Source: Spirosoma sordidisoli
GTDB taxonomy: Bacteria; Bacteroidota; Bacteroidia; Cytophagales; Spirosomataceae
Direction: 5' to 3'
DNA: 64,000 nt
Assembly (NCBI RefSeq): GCF_004138325.1
Contig: NZ_SBLB01000012.1
Location: forward strand, 1 to 64,000
Shown here: in pieces, positions 16,057 through 25,592 of the stretch
Layout: every line of letters begins with the position of its first letter
Position numbering within the stretch: position 1 is the stretch's first letter
The notes under the pieces: model-generated
Told to the model about the DNA's origin: nothing
Databases searched by the model: none
Seen by the model: the letters and a program-made list of their open reading frames with translations, nothing else
Position numbers and translations under genes: made by a program

Positions 16057-17064
16057 ATGAACGATGAACTGGTGATTCGTGAACCGCTCACGCTGCTATT
16101 AGGTCGGTCTGAGTTTTCTCTGTACGAGCGACGCCTTTATTGGAATATTTTGAAGGCACTCAAGGGTGAGCAGACGTTTGATGTTAAGTCATACCGGGTC
16201 GAGGATCGGCAGTTCCGCATTCACTACTCAGACGTGTTTGTCGGTGAAAATTCGCACGCGCAGACCAATGTCATCCTGAAAATCTTAGATAAAGTCACCT
16301 CGCGAAAAATCAAGATTTTTGATCAGGATAAGGGTAAATACACCTTCATCGTACCCATTCCTTATATTCACTACGAAGCGAACAAAGGGTATTTTGATAT
16401 CAATATCAACTCGGTTGTGCTCCCGTTTTTTATTGACTTGAGCAAAGGTTACTCGCAGTATGAGTTGAGTGCGGCCGTATCGTTAAGCAGTGAATATTCA
16501 CAAGTTCTCTTTCCACGGCTCACCCGTTTTATTGATACTGGTTTATGGCGCGTTGACGTGACAGAGCTGCGCGAGACCATGAACGCTCAGAAGTACGTCC
16601 GTTACTCCAACTTTAAGCAGATGGTCCTGTCGAACGCTGTAGCGGAGATCAATCGGAAAACGTATCTGGACGTTCAGATCGTTGAGCAGAAGGAGGGAAG
16701 GTCGGTTAAGTGGATTAACTTCATTATACGCCGTCAGGGTAACGCTAACCCTAAAGCTCGGTACTATGCGCTGGTCAATAACGACTTGCAGAAAGCCAGC
16801 GAACTTTCCCTTGCCGAAAAACAGAAGAAAGCCGCCGAGTTTTTGTACAACTATCAATTCACTGACAGCCAGAAGAAAACGATCGTACAAAATGAGCAGT
16901 ACCTCAACGAGTTTTTGCGATTAGACAGCATGGTTACGCATGGGGCGGTCACGGTGGCCACGACACCCACCCGGTACATTGCGGGTATTCTCTTCAAGGA
17001 TAAATCTGGCCCAAAATCAAAAAAACGGCCAAGTCAGACTGATCCAAGCATTTTTTCAAAGTAA
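16057..17064 (+). CDS. Rep_3-family plasmid replication initiator
   Basis: About 335 residues from ATG 16057; an upstream TTG at 16012 adds 15 residues that look untranslated. The protein has the two winged-helix layout of Rep_3/RepB initiators: LTLLLGRSEFSLYERRLYWN near the start, then a second domain beginning around QYELSAAVSLSSEYSQVLFPRL. It binds the iterons just upstream and starts replication. The last 31 bp overlap the convergent recombinase gene at 17034. The C-terminal 60 residues are basic and probably disordered. Confidence 0.88.
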   Translation: MNDELVIREPLTLLLGRSEFSLYERRLYWNILKALKGEQTFDVKSYRVEDRQFRIHYSDVFVGENSHAQTNVILKILDKVTSRKIKIFDQDKGKYTFIVPIPYIHYEANKGYFDININSVVLPFFIDLSKGYSQYELSAAVSLSSEYSQVLFPRLTRFIDTGLWRVDVTELRETMNAQKYVRYSNFKQMVLSNAVAEINRKTYLDVQIVEQKEGRSVKWINFIIRRQGNANPKARYYALVNNDLQKASELSLAEKQKKAAEFLYNYQFTDSQKKTIVQNEQYLNEFLRLDSMVTHGAVTVATTPTRYIAGILFKDKSGPKSKKRPSQTDPSIFSK

Positions 17065-18248
17065 TCGCGCTCCGTTTTTTTCTTAATGTAGAATTGGGTC
17101 GTCTCAAAGAGTTCATGACGCAGATGCCGCTGCACCCAAACCGGTTCTACACCTTTGTCGATTAACAGTTGACCCGCCGTATGGCGCAGGCTGTGCGCCG
17201 ACATGCCTTTCCGCTTCAAGTCAAGGGCTTTAAAGTATTTATCAACCCGGTAGCGAATCTGGGCTGTTTCCAGATCGGGGAAGAGGGCAGCCGAGGCAGG
17301 AGCCGTTAGGGGAAGGCTCTCCCCAGATTGGATATATTGCCGAAGGATAGCCGAGCAGCTATCAAAAAGCTTAATAGCTTTTTTGGTGCTCTTACCTTTC
17401 CCACGTACCTGTAGTAGTCCCTTGCTAAACTCAACATCACCCAGCGTCAGCCGAGTTACTTCGACGGTACGTAGGCCCTCTATCACCAATAGGGCCACGA
17501 TGGCTTTGTCAGTCAGGTTATCAATACTAACCAGCAAGGCATCACGCTCGGCTTCATCGAGACTGTCCTTGTAAAAACCGCGTTCGATGGTCAGTCCCCG
17601 AATTAGGGCCACGTCGCGCAGGCCGTCTGCCTGCTCATCACTTAATCCAAGTCGAGTCCGGTGTTTGATGACCCATTCGGTTAACTGCTTGATGGTCGAC
17701 AAATAAAAATTGACGGTAAACGCCGAGAGACCGCGTTGCTTTAAGTCATTGACGTACTGCCCAATCGTTTGTGCGCAGTACGTGGCGTGCCGACCTGCTT
17801 CTTGCCCCTCGAAAATATAGGTAAAGAATGCATTGAGGGCTTGGGTATAGTTTTCTTTCGATTTATCACCCCGGAGGTGTGTGGCATCGGCCAGATAACC
17901 TAGGATCAACTCGTTGGCTGCCGGTGGTACTCGCCGACGCTTAGGCGGATCAGGTACGACCGCTGGGCAACCCTGCGCTTGATAGAACAGAATAAACTTC
18001 TTAACCGGTGAAATCTGATTGCCTGCTTTGCCACCTGCATAGATACGTAGGCTGCCGCCGTCGAGCGGCAGTTTGTTCTCTAAGCAATACAGTACGAATT
18101 GCCGCGCCAATCGCGGATAGTTACCCGGCTTCTCCAGCCAAGCTGTAAATTGGTTGACGAGTTGGCTTACCGTCACTCGTCCGCCACCTGTTGCCTCAAT
18201 GGCCGTTGCCGACGAAGTGCGGGCGGAAAGTGCTGTCGTTTTGGGCAT
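17034..18248 (-). CDS. Tyrosine recombinase (XerD/phage-integrase family)
   Basis: A 404-residue tyrosine recombinase with an N-terminal SAM-like core-binding domain (about residues 110-200) and a C-terminal catalytic domain. Catalytic residues visible are R260 (EGLRTVEVTRL), H352 and R355 (AHSLRHTAG), a second His in HLRHE, and Y387 (TTQFYIKK). It lies tail to tail with rep, overlapping its 3-prime end by 31 bp, which suggests dimer resolution of the plasmid rather than integration. A dif-like site was not identified. Confidence 0.9.
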   Translation of the reverse strand: MPKTTALSARTSSATAIEATGGGRVTVSQLVNQFTAWLEKPGNYPRLARQFVLYCLENKLPLDGGSLRIYAGGKAGNQISPVKKFILFYQAQGCPAVVPDPPKRRRVPPAANELILGYLADATHLRGDKSKENYTQALNAFFTYIFEGQEAGRHATYCAQTIGQYVNDLKQRGLSAFTVNFYLSTIKQLTEWVIKHRTRLGLSDEQADGLRDVALIRGLTIERGFYKDSLDEAERDALLVSIDNLTDKAIVALLVIEGLRTVEVTRLTLGDVEFSKGLLQVRGKGKSTKKAIKLFDSCSAILRQYIQSGESLPLTAPASAALFPDLETAQIRYRVDKYFKALDLKRKGMSAHSLRHTAGQLLIDKGVEPVWVQRHLRHELFETTQFYIKKKTERDYFEKMLGSV

Positions 18249-18290
18249 AATGAGGTTGCTCGGCCCATGGCCTTAAACTACAGTCGGGTA

Positions 18291-18992
18291 TTACTGTTTA
18301 GATTTGGCACTCTTAACACGTTTTCCAGCAGTGGACTTAGCTGCTTCAAGAGTTGCAACGCCCCCCTCCGCTTGCTTCTGGATCAAGTCCATCACCAGCG
18401 ATTTGAACGAATCGAATTCACCACGGAACGAGGTTTCAATATCCAATTTGCGCTGCGTATCGGTCAGGCTTTCGTTGAGGTTTTTGAGTTCGGCCTCCAA
18501 TGTAGTGATTGTTTCTGATCGCTGGGTGAGTGTGGTTTGAAGCGATTCGTTCTCAGCTTCTAAGTGCTGTTGGTAGCTCGCCATCTTCTGGACAGTCTGC
18601 TTAGCCTCGTCACGGTCTGCCTCGGTGTGCTGAAGCGTGCTGACTAACTGATCCAACTGCGTTTGCTTTTCGTTGAGTAGCGTTTGAGCATTACCATTCT
18701 CATTGGTCAGGTCATGCACCAATTTACCCACCATTAAGCCCAATTCCTTATAGGAATATGTGTGGATCGCCTGAGACGTACTAAACCGGGCTTGCGCAAG
18801 GGCTTGCTCATCGTCGTCCAGGACAATGAGTTGCAGGTTGTTCAGTTCGGGGTAATCACGCACCTTTAATTTGCCCGCTGACACGAGTTGGGAGATTCGA
18901 CTCTCGCTGATCGTCTCGCCTTTCGTTTTTTGGAGGAAATCTACGTACTCCTTGCGGGTCAGCTCCTTCGATTTGTCAATAGTGAGTATCAT
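18291..18992 (-). CDS. KfrA-like coiled-coil DNA-binding protein
   Basis: About 233 residues from the Met at 18992. The N-terminus (SKELTRKEYVDFLQKTKGE, then ISESRISQLVSAGKLKVRDY) looks like a small DNA-binding helix-turn-helix. Roughly residues 90-200 are a long coiled coil with regular Leu/Glu/Gln heptads, and the tail is basic (AGKRVKSAKSKQ). This layout is that of KfrA-type plasmid proteins, which bind operator DNA and help segregation. It precedes the recombinase on the same strand with a 42 bp gap. Assignment is by architecture only. Confidence 0.6.
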   Translation of the reverse strand: MILTIDKSKELTRKEYVDFLQKTKGETISESRISQLVSAGKLKVRDYPELNNLQLIVLDDDEQALAQARFSTSQAIHTYSYKELGLMVGKLVHDLTNENGNAQTLLNEKQTQLDQLVSTLQHTEADRDEAKQTVQKMASYQQHLEAENESLQTTLTQRSETITTLEAELKNLNESLTDTQRKLDIETSFRGEFDSFKSLVMDLIQKQAEGGVATLEAAKSTAGKRVKSAKSKQ

Positions 18993-19104
18993 CTTTGCTT
19001 GTAAAAATAAAGGCAAGGAAAACAATTAAACTGACATTTGCCAAATAGTAAAGTTTAATTTTGTAATTAAACTTTACATTATCAATTAAAATTTAATTAA
19101 GCAT

Positions 19105-19635
19105 ATGTTATCCTGCATGATAACGTATGAAATTGGCCAGCCTTATCCGCACAAGGGGTATCATCCAAAAAAGGGGGAAATCAAGGCAGTTATGGACCAC
19201 TCGTTTTTTCATATCGTATACTACTGCACACAACCGGAGGCTGATGGGCCGAACTGGCAAAAAGGGCCACTGAGTTATGGATTGCATGTAAGCGAGGACA
19301 TTCCCTGCTTTCTGGTCCACCTTACCGGCATCGGCTTGGCCTTTGAAGTGACCCTGAACGTACACACGTTGAACATTGACTTGGTAGATAGCTGGCTCAA
19401 CAGTGACCGAACATTGGTGCCGATGCTACTTATGGATGCACACACCAACATAATCCGGGCCATACGGATGCTTTCCATACAGCCTACTATGGCCGCATCC
19501 CTGCGTGATTGCCTTGAACGGCAGGATGCCCGTTATGTCGACGCACTTGCCGTAGACCGGGCGACAGACGACTTACTCAACAGTCTGAACACTCGGCAAC
19601 TGTTGCAGCTAACAATAATGTATCGCGCTTCATAA
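19105..19635 (+). CDS. Hypothetical 176-residue protein
   Basis: ATG at 19105, with an alternative at 19120 (MITYEIGQPYPHKG). The first 100 residues are alpha/beta (FHIVYYCTQPE, CFLVHLTGIGLAFEVTL), the rest helical. No TM, no known motif; no family recognised. It is divergent from the KfrA-like gene across an AT-rich 110 bp region. Confidence 0.55.
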   Translation: MLSCMITYEIGQPYPHKGYHPKKGEIKAVMDHSFFHIVYYCTQPEADGPNWQKGPLSYGLHVSEDIPCFLVHLTGIGLAFEVTLNVHTLNIDLVDSWLNSDRTLVPMLLMDAHTNIIRAIRMLSIQPTMAASLRDCLERQDARYVDALAVDRATDDLLNSLNTRQLLQLTIMYRAS

Positions 19636-19938
19636 GCTTATATACCACGATCTGTATGGTCTGCCGTTATCAGTTACTACCTATCTTGTCCAACATTGTC
19701 GATCAGTTGTACATAATCCCCCCAGTTAACTGCGCTTCCAAATCACTTATCCATATTATTAGGTAGTGAGGCCAATGAGTAGTTGCCAATTCCAAGTGGT
19801 AGCTACTGACTAATCTATCTGTTGCCACTATTCGGATTTGGTAGAAATAACCTACACGGAATTCCAAACCTCCCCATAAGTGTATCAAAAAAAGGTTGAC
19901 AGGGCCATCATTTCGATTTATCTTGTATCAAAAAAAAG
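19636..19938. other. Non-coding 303 bp with a 13 bp direct repeat
   Basis: No convincing gene is seen here. TGTATCAAAAAAA occurs at 19881-19893 and again at 19924-19936, the second copy ending next to the start codon of the mosaic protein gene. A TTGACA hexamer lies at 19895-19900. The pair could be a binding site for that protein, which carries two HTH-like regions. Confidence 0.4.
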
Positions 19939-21513
19939 ATGCATAACTCCGATGCCGGACTGTATCAAGCCTGGTTGCAGGTAGGTCTCAACCGGCAGGA
20001 GCAGTTGATTCACATCAGCGAGTCGCCACGCGGGGAGGCTTGTGCGTTGGTGTGTCCTCACTGTCATGGGCCTTTGACGGCCAAAAAAGGCCGCATCAAA
20101 GTGCATCACTACGCGCACCTGGCGAATAGTTGTCGGCCCCTGATTCCCCACTTCGATTTCTGGGCAACGAACGTCGATGAGACGAGTTGGCCGCTGGATG
20201 AGTTTGCCCAGCGTCATGCCCAGCAGCTTTTGGCCGAACAACAACGGCTGAACGAGCAACTCACGAAACTCCAAACCAACTGGCAGACCATTAAAGACTT
20301 AATGGCTGAGTTACTCGACATCCTCGATGACGTGTCCCAACCTTACAAAACCGGAACCCGACCGGTAAACCGGCAGGTTAATCAGGAGGTGTTGACCACC
20401 GTGCAGGCGTTTTTGGAAAGTCCTTCTTCCGACCGAGGGCCGGTACCTCCCCTATACAAGGTGCGCCACAGCCAGTTTAGTAGCTATTGGCATTTGGATC
20501 TAAAGCCCAGGAAATGGGGACGTGTTTCGGAATGGGGCTATTCAGTTTCTCCGGGTCAGCTCTGGCAGGAAGAGCTATCTGGTACGGCATACCTGATCCC
20601 GTCGAAGCTGCGTAAACACTACGACGCCCTGATCAGCTATCACCGCACGTATAATGAACTGGCCGATCTGACGACAGAGCATGATGCGTTTGAACGAACG
20701 CTGACGCGGTTCGTAACCTTCAACTTCTATTTCCTACGTATTGACCTGCCTTCAGGTACGTTGTACAAGTCCGGCGTAACCAGTCGTCCGCTACCAGAGC
20801 GAGTAACCGAAATTGAGCGCGACCTGCGCCCGCTGGGACCGGTCATTATCGAGCCGCTAGCTCTTGTTAAACAGGTCGGGTATCTGGAAGCCTATTTTAA
20901 GCGAAAGTATGTAGCCTACCAGCACCCATTGAACACAGCAGGCGGGCCGCTAACGGAATATTTTGACTTACCACCGGATGAAGTAAGGGCGATTGTAACC
21001 GCCTTGCAATCGTTGATGCGAGACGATGCTACCCCAGCCGAACCAACGACTCGATCCGAACGAGTACGGGCAGGTATGCGCCGGGCACAGGAAGCTGGCA
21101 AGACGTTGGGGCGACCCAAAGCACCCGAACGTACCGATGCCTTTTTGCAAAAGGCAAAATCGCAGATTGTCGTGCAGCTTTTACAGGCTGGTCATTCACT
21201 GCGCGAGATCGAACGACAAACCAGTTTTTCGATAAACACCATTCGCAAAGTCAACGAGACACTGAAACCACCAACGTATCATTTAGCCGACTTAATACGC
21301 GCGAAGCGAGCCAAACGAGGTGTCAGTGCGGTGGCGGATGAAGTAAACAGCCATGTTCTCAACGGAGTAGCGAAACCCAGTACAATCCTTAGTGCTGAAA
21401 ATGGCTACCAACCGACTCCTGATCTGCTAATGGCTTTGTGTCAATGGCTTCAGGTAGATGCCTCACAGCTCAAACCATTCAGGAAACGGGTGGTGGCCAA
21501 ACGATCTGTTTAA
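19939..21513 (+). CDS. Mosaic protein: CoiA-like zinc finger, GIY-YIG-like domain, resolvase-type HTH
   Basis: A 524-residue protein with unusual domain order. Residues 38-62 hold CPHCHG followed by KVHHYAH, as in CoiA-type N-terminal zinc-binding segments. Residues about 255-325 (FYFLRIDLPSG, LYKSGVTSRPLPERVTEIE, later YLEAYFKRKY) resemble a T5orf172/GIY-YIG nuclease with Arg and Glu in place. Residues about 375-440 read like the C-terminal part of a serine resolvase: the linker RAGMRRAQEAGKTLGRPK and the HTH GHSLREIERQTSFSINTIRK, but without its catalytic domain. A last HTH-like region covers the C-terminus. It could be a DNA-targeted nuclease. No close family is known to me; domain names are by motif. 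Confidence 0.65.
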   Translation: MHNSDAGLYQAWLQVGLNRQEQLIHISESPRGEACALVCPHCHGPLTAKKGRIKVHHYAHLANSCRPLIPHFDFWATNVDETSWPLDEFAQRHAQQLLAEQQRLNEQLTKLQTNWQTIKDLMAELLDILDDVSQPYKTGTRPVNRQVNQEVLTTVQAFLESPSSDRGPVPPLYKVRHSQFSSYWHLDLKPRKWGRVSEWGYSVSPGQLWQEELSGTAYLIPSKLRKHYDALISYHRTYNELADLTTEHDAFERTLTRFVTFNFYFLRIDLPSGTLYKSGVTSRPLPERVTEIERDLRPLGPVIIEPLALVKQVGYLEAYFKRKYVAYQHPLNTAGGPLTEYFDLPPDEVRAIVTALQSLMRDDATPAEPTTRSERVRAGMRRAQEAGKTLGRPKAPERTDAFLQKAKSQIVVQLLQAGHSLREIERQTSFSINTIRKVNETLKPPTYHLADLIRAKRAKRGVSAVADEVNSHVLNGVAKPSTILSAENGYQPTPDLLMALCQWLQVDASQLKPFRKRVVAKRSV

Positions 21514-21525
21514 GCGAAACCTAAA

Positions 21526-21744
21526 CTAACTGTCGAGATATGTAATTTGGTACAACTCTTGCGCAAACACCCGCATACCCGGATAATTCTGGCGGAACTC
21601 GCGGGGAGTGCAGCCGTGCTTGCTGCGGAACACACGATTGAAATACAAAATACTGTTAAACCCGCATATATAGGCTACCTCCGTGATGGTATAGGTCATA
21701 TTAATCAGCAAGCGTGAGACTTGCTCCAGACGGATTTCATCCAA
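21526..21744 (-). pseudogene. AraC-family regulator remnant (second HTH only)
   Basis: The minus strand encodes the end of an AraC/XylS DNA-binding domain: ITEVAYICGFNSILYFNRVF and the GCTPREFRQNY signature. The first HTH and the whole N-terminal domain are missing; in the same frame a stop codon lies about 50 bp upstream, and the frame starts at a TTG rather than a proper start. It is a truncated gene left by a past rearrangement, next to the DUF5703 gene. Confidence 0.75.
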
Positions 21745-21868
21745 GCCTTTGATATTGGTACCTAGCTGGCAGTTTATTCAATGCCATATTCTTGACCAGA
21801 AGTGAGCCATAACCAACACTCTTAGATTGAGCGTTGTGTTGCGGCTCATCCACCGGATTGCTTATACC

Positions 21869-24229
21869 TTATTTGTTGGGTAAGACAACATCTTTCGCCC
21901 GCTCTGCCGGACTAACGCGCAACTGCTCAATCTTGCCCCCTACGACCCGGCCTTCAACGACTGTTTGGTAGGGGGCGTGCAGTTTGAACGTGACGTTCCA
22001 GTTGCGGGGCCAGGCGGGTAGCAGTCGGATAGTTCTGCCGTCGGTCTGCATCAGCATCTCCTGCAAGCCGATCATGCCCGACCCACCCCAGTTATGATCG
22101 GGTGTCCAGTCGAAGCCCGGCCCCCAGAAAGCAGGGAAACGCCGCCCCGAATTTTGCAGTTTGAGCGTCGTCAGCCGGGCGGCCTCGTCGGTCAGGCCGA
22201 GCCGGGCGCAGAAGATGTTGTCCTGCTTCCAGCCTATATAATCCTTGACTTTGGCGGCTTCGGTATCGTACCGCCACGTATTCAAAGCCAAATCAAAGTC
22301 GGGTTTGCCCAGCCCGTAGAGGTTGTAAGGAAATAGGGGGTATAACTGCGGAATCTCCGTGTTGTTAATTCGATCCCACGTCACGGCGGGGGCAATGGTT
22401 GCACGGCCTTGCATCACCCGCGTCGGGATGGGCGGGATACGGGTAAGCATGGCCTGAAAGCGTGTTCGCTTGTCGGCGGGCAAGTACCGGTTGGGCAATT
22501 CTAGTAGCCGGGTCAGCACCGCCCGAAGGCCCGCCACCGTCGTAACGGCGTTGTAGGCTGTTTTGTAGGTCTCGGCGGCACTGCCCGGATAAAGCACCAG
22601 GTGGCCCTGCTCATCGAGGGGTTTGGGACTACGTCGAAGCTGTTCCTGCTGGTAGTGTTCATCGAAAAACGTCAGGCTGCTTTCAATCAGAGGCAGGTAC
22701 GTACTGACATCCTGCCCGGTGAATCGCTCTGCGTCGAGAATCATCAGGCAAAACTCCAGCACCGTGTCCCAGGTGTAGGCCACCCAGTTGTTGTATTCAA
22801 CTCCTTTATCATACGTACTCGACCGTGTGGTGTTGAAAATGTGCTGATTCGCTAAGTATTCGAACGCTTGGGGCAACCCGAAATTTTCGAGTTGCTCGGT
22901 AAAACAGGCCCCGCCGTGTCCCCAGTAAAAGCGGCTCCGTCGTTCAGCATTGGGTAGTGCCTGCTGGTAAAACTCAAACTGCGGCTTCATCAGGTCCACA
23001 TCACCACTTTTTAGCAGGGGCCAGTACACCAGCCGCTGGTTCTGGGCCGTGAACGTACCGCCACCCCACAGCCGAAAATCGGGCGAAAAGGCCAGATCGG
23101 GATTCACAAACACCGGGTCGTAGGTAAACAGGCCCCCGTTGAACTTGGTCGGGTACGTGCCGAAGGCGTTACAGCCGAGCAGGTAGCGAAACAACTGGTA
23201 GTTACGGCCCACCTGCCAAGGGGCCGCGCTGCTATCGGGCTGGTCGGGCTGGATGTAGATGTAGCTGCGTTCCCAGAACTGCCCCCACCACTGTCGGCTG
23301 CGTACCTGAGCAGTGTTGAGAGCTTCGTCGGCCTCGCTGATGGCCCCATTAAGAGCCTGCTGCCAGGCCCCAACGCTGGCCGATTGTGCCTGATGCAGCA
23401 CCAGCGTAACCTGAGCGGTACGGACCGGCTTGCGGCTCTTCAGGCTCCAGGCGGTGAACGGGGTGTTCTGGTACGTACCCTGTGTCATTCCGGCGGGTTG
23501 CATACCTGTACCCCGCAGCTCACCCCCGAAGGTCAGATTACGCAGGGGGTTCCACAGGCTGTCTTTTACCGAGGCCATGCCCTGCTGACGCACTGTGTAA
23601 TCAAACACGGTCGAATCCTGGTTACGGTGGTAAAAGCGAACGCTCTTATCCGTAAACGCGACCTCATCGCGTCGTTGTACCACCGGCAGATTGGGCAGCG
23701 TTTTGTAAGACGTTGTTGGCCCTTCTTTGGTCATTAACAGGTGGTCCTGGGTACGCCAGTTCTCGTAACGTACCTGCGCGGTTACCGGATGACGGCTGCT
23801 CAAATCAACACGCACGACGGGCCGGAACACGTCTACCCAAACGTTGATACGTACCTGTTGCGTCCCCCGCCCGCCCGTCACGCTCACGTATCCCTCCCGG
23901 AGGTGCAGTTCCTGCCGAAACGTGGTTGAACTACTGAACGGATTTGGGCTGAGTGTCAGCCGTAGCCGCCCTAGTTTAGGCATGGCGTTGTTTTCATCGA
24001 ACGTACCGCTCCGTGACACGTACAGCAACAGATCGCCCCCTTCCACCCAGACGTTGAGGCCCACATCCCCTCCGCCACAGGGCATCGACTCCCCAGAATG
24101 GCGGCTGGGTGTCGTCCAAACGACGTTATAATCGCGTAAAGGTTGGGCCTGAGCTGTCCAGAATACGGTTAAAAACGGCATTCCTGCTAACAAAAACAGA
24201 TAGCGATCAATCAGAGAATAGTTGAGCAT
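21869..24229 (-). CDS. Secreted DUF5703 / glycoside-hydrolase-like protein
   Basis: About 786 residues from ATG 24229, chosen because a signal peptide follows (YLFLLAGMPFLTVFWTAQAQ). The mature start LRDYNVVWTTPSRHSGESMPCGGGDVGLN is typical of DUF5703, a domain at the N-terminus of (alpha/alpha)6-barrel proteins related to GH95-type glycosidases. The C-terminal half has WRYDTEAAKVKDYIGWKQDN and ends with a beta-domain reading TVVEGRVVGGKIEQL. Probable periplasmic carbohydrate-active enzyme, substrate unknown. It is cargo with no polysaccharide-utilisation partners beside it. Confidence 0.75.
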   Translation of the reverse strand: MLNYSLIDRYLFLLAGMPFLTVFWTAQAQPLRDYNVVWTTPSRHSGESMPCGGGDVGLNVWVEGGDLLLYVSRSGTFDENNAMPKLGRLRLTLSPNPFSSSTTFRQELHLREGYVSVTGGRGTQQVRINVWVDVFRPVVRVDLSSRHPVTAQVRYENWRTQDHLLMTKEGPTTSYKTLPNLPVVQRRDEVAFTDKSVRFYHRNQDSTVFDYTVRQQGMASVKDSLWNPLRNLTFGGELRGTGMQPAGMTQGTYQNTPFTAWSLKSRKPVRTAQVTLVLHQAQSASVGAWQQALNGAISEADEALNTAQVRSRQWWGQFWERSYIYIQPDQPDSSAAPWQVGRNYQLFRYLLGCNAFGTYPTKFNGGLFTYDPVFVNPDLAFSPDFRLWGGGTFTAQNQRLVYWPLLKSGDVDLMKPQFEFYQQALPNAERRSRFYWGHGGACFTEQLENFGLPQAFEYLANQHIFNTTRSSTYDKGVEYNNWVAYTWDTVLEFCLMILDAERFTGQDVSTYLPLIESSLTFFDEHYQQEQLRRSPKPLDEQGHLVLYPGSAAETYKTAYNAVTTVAGLRAVLTRLLELPNRYLPADKRTRFQAMLTRIPPIPTRVMQGRATIAPAVTWDRINNTEIPQLYPLFPYNLYGLGKPDFDLALNTWRYDTEAAKVKDYIGWKQDNIFCARLGLTDEAARLTTLKLQNSGRRFPAFWGPGFDWTPDHNWGGSGMIGLQEMLMQTDGRTIRLLPAWPRNWNVTFKLHAPYQTVVEGRVVGGKIEQLRVSPAERAKDVVLPNK

Positions 24230-24390
24230 GGCATAGCGTACAGTTTCATAGAATAAGCACTTAAGTACGTCGGCCAGTGAATCCAACAGACAGCAGTGCC
24301 TCCAGGCCGGGGCCAACGCGTACCTGACCAAACCCACTATAATACCAGATCTAACCAACTTAGTACGTGGCGTGGCTCAACAGTGGTTAG

Positions 24391-24789
24391 CTACTGATCA
24401 AGTGCCGGAAAGACGGGTAATTGGCCCACCCGTTTCCGAAGATCATCATATTCACTCGGAGAAATTTTTCCTGAGTGCAGCAGGACATGCATTACCTCCC
24501 GTACTGTCTCGACACACTGCCCTTTCTTGATAAAGACCTGCTCTTCATGCTTGTATTGTTTCCATTGCCGCCAGGAACCAACGCCAAAAGCTACGGCAAT
24601 GACCAAGCTAAATAGAGTCTTTACCCACAAAGCCAAGAGCAGAAAGGCTACTGTGACGACAATCATTATCACTGATACGGCTACCAATCTAATCCAAAAA
24701 TTATACTGATAAATCAACTCGGTTTTAGCCTTCTCGCATCCGGTCAGGCATCGGTCGCACCATTCATAATCGATTTTGGATGTCGCCAC
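24391..24789 (-). CDS. Hypothetical two-TM membrane protein
   Basis: A 132-residue protein with two adjacent hydrophobic helices (about residues 32-56 and 58-72: LVAVSVIMIVVTVAFLLLAL, TLFSLVIAVAFGVG), an N-terminal segment with two Cys pairs (CDRC, CEKAK) and a soluble C-terminal part. It resembles SLATT/SMODS-type small membrane proteins in layout but no family is certain. It lies 75 bp downstream of rloB on the same strand, so it may belong to the defence unit. Confidence 0.55.
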   Translation of the reverse strand: MATSKIDYEWCDRCLTGCEKAKTELIYQYNFWIRLVAVSVIMIVVTVAFLLLALWVKTLFSLVIAVAFGVGSWRQWKQYKHEEQVFIKKGQCVETVREVMHVLLHSGKISPSEYDDLRKRVGQLPVFPALDQ

Positions 24790-24863
24790 GTTCCTAAATT
24801 TTAATCAGGCGGAGAGGTAGCCCCATTTTTGTGAAATAAGCCATGAGTATTGCAATTGACGCG

Positions 24864-25592
24864 CTACTCTCTGTCGCCCATAATTTCCTTTACCACCCGA
24901 AACACTGTGGTAGATGACTCCTCAATAGCCGGGCTACGGTGGTCGTACTGGTCAAACACCCGCTCGGCGCGGGTAATGGCTTGATCAATGCGTCGGCGAC
25001 GGGTTTGCGGGTCAATGGCCAGCATCAGATCGAAGAAGTTGGTGTTGATACGTTTGCTTTTACGGCCCTCATACTGCACACCATACGGTGCCAGGCACTC
25101 ATTGAGTCGAGCATCATACTGTTGGCGGTGCATGGCTCCGCCCTGATGATCCAAGAAATGGAGTAGCAGCCAGTATTCAAACGATTGATTGGAATAGGCC
25201 ACCCGTCCGTCACCAAACAGATGTTGAGCTAGCCGCACCGCTTCGTTAAAATCTTCAGCATCAAAGTCGTCTCTGTCGAAAACGCACCAGACTTGATCGT
25301 ACTCGCTGCCCTTCAGCCGTTCTTCATCCCGAATCTGTTCGGCCCGACGTACCAGTGACAACGTGTTATACCCGGTGCCCACAGTACGTACCTGCACGTT
25401 GGGCATCTGGAATTGCCGGAAGTAGCTCACTTCCGTGTTGACACCTTCCGTCACGACTAATAGTCGAATGAACTCCGTAGCCGTTGGGTCCGCCCGATCA
25501 ATAGCAAGGGCAGCGGCTCGTTTTGCCCGTTTAGCAGCCCGTTTTTCGTCGCGTTCCTCAGCCTCGCGGATGCTTTTCTGCCTACTCTTCAT
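24864..25592 (-). CDS. rloB: RloB-family (AbiLii-like) defence protein
   Basis: A 242-residue protein. The N-terminus is highly basic and helical (EERDEKRAAKRAKRAAALA), then comes a TOPRIM-like core: VVTEGVNTEVSYF with the early Glu and CVFDRDDFD with the Asp pair, then SNQSFEYWLLLHF. This is the RloB signature. RloA/RloB pairs (AbiLi/AbiLii in lactococci) occur next to restriction genes and are linked to phage defence. The start overlaps the end of rloA by 11 bp, so the two are translationally coupled. Confidence 0.88.
   Translation of the reverse strand: MKSRQKSIREAEERDEKRAAKRAKRAAALAIDRADPTATEFIRLLVVTEGVNTEVSYFRQFQMPNVQVRTVGTGYNTLSLVRRAEQIRDEERLKGSEYDQVWCVFDRDDFDAEDFNEAVRLAQHLFGDGRVAYSNQSFEYWLLLHFLDHQGGAMHRQQYDARLNECLAPYGVQYEGRKSKRINTNFFDLMLAIDPQTRRRRIDQAITRAERVFDQYDHRSPAIEESSTTVFRVVKEIMGDRE

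Noticed and set aside
24391..24789. Two-TM protein as a SLATT-type cyclic-nucleotide effector
   Set aside because: Layout is similar but no SMODS/CD-NTase synthetase gene is near and no SLATT motif is recognisable; kept as hypothetical.
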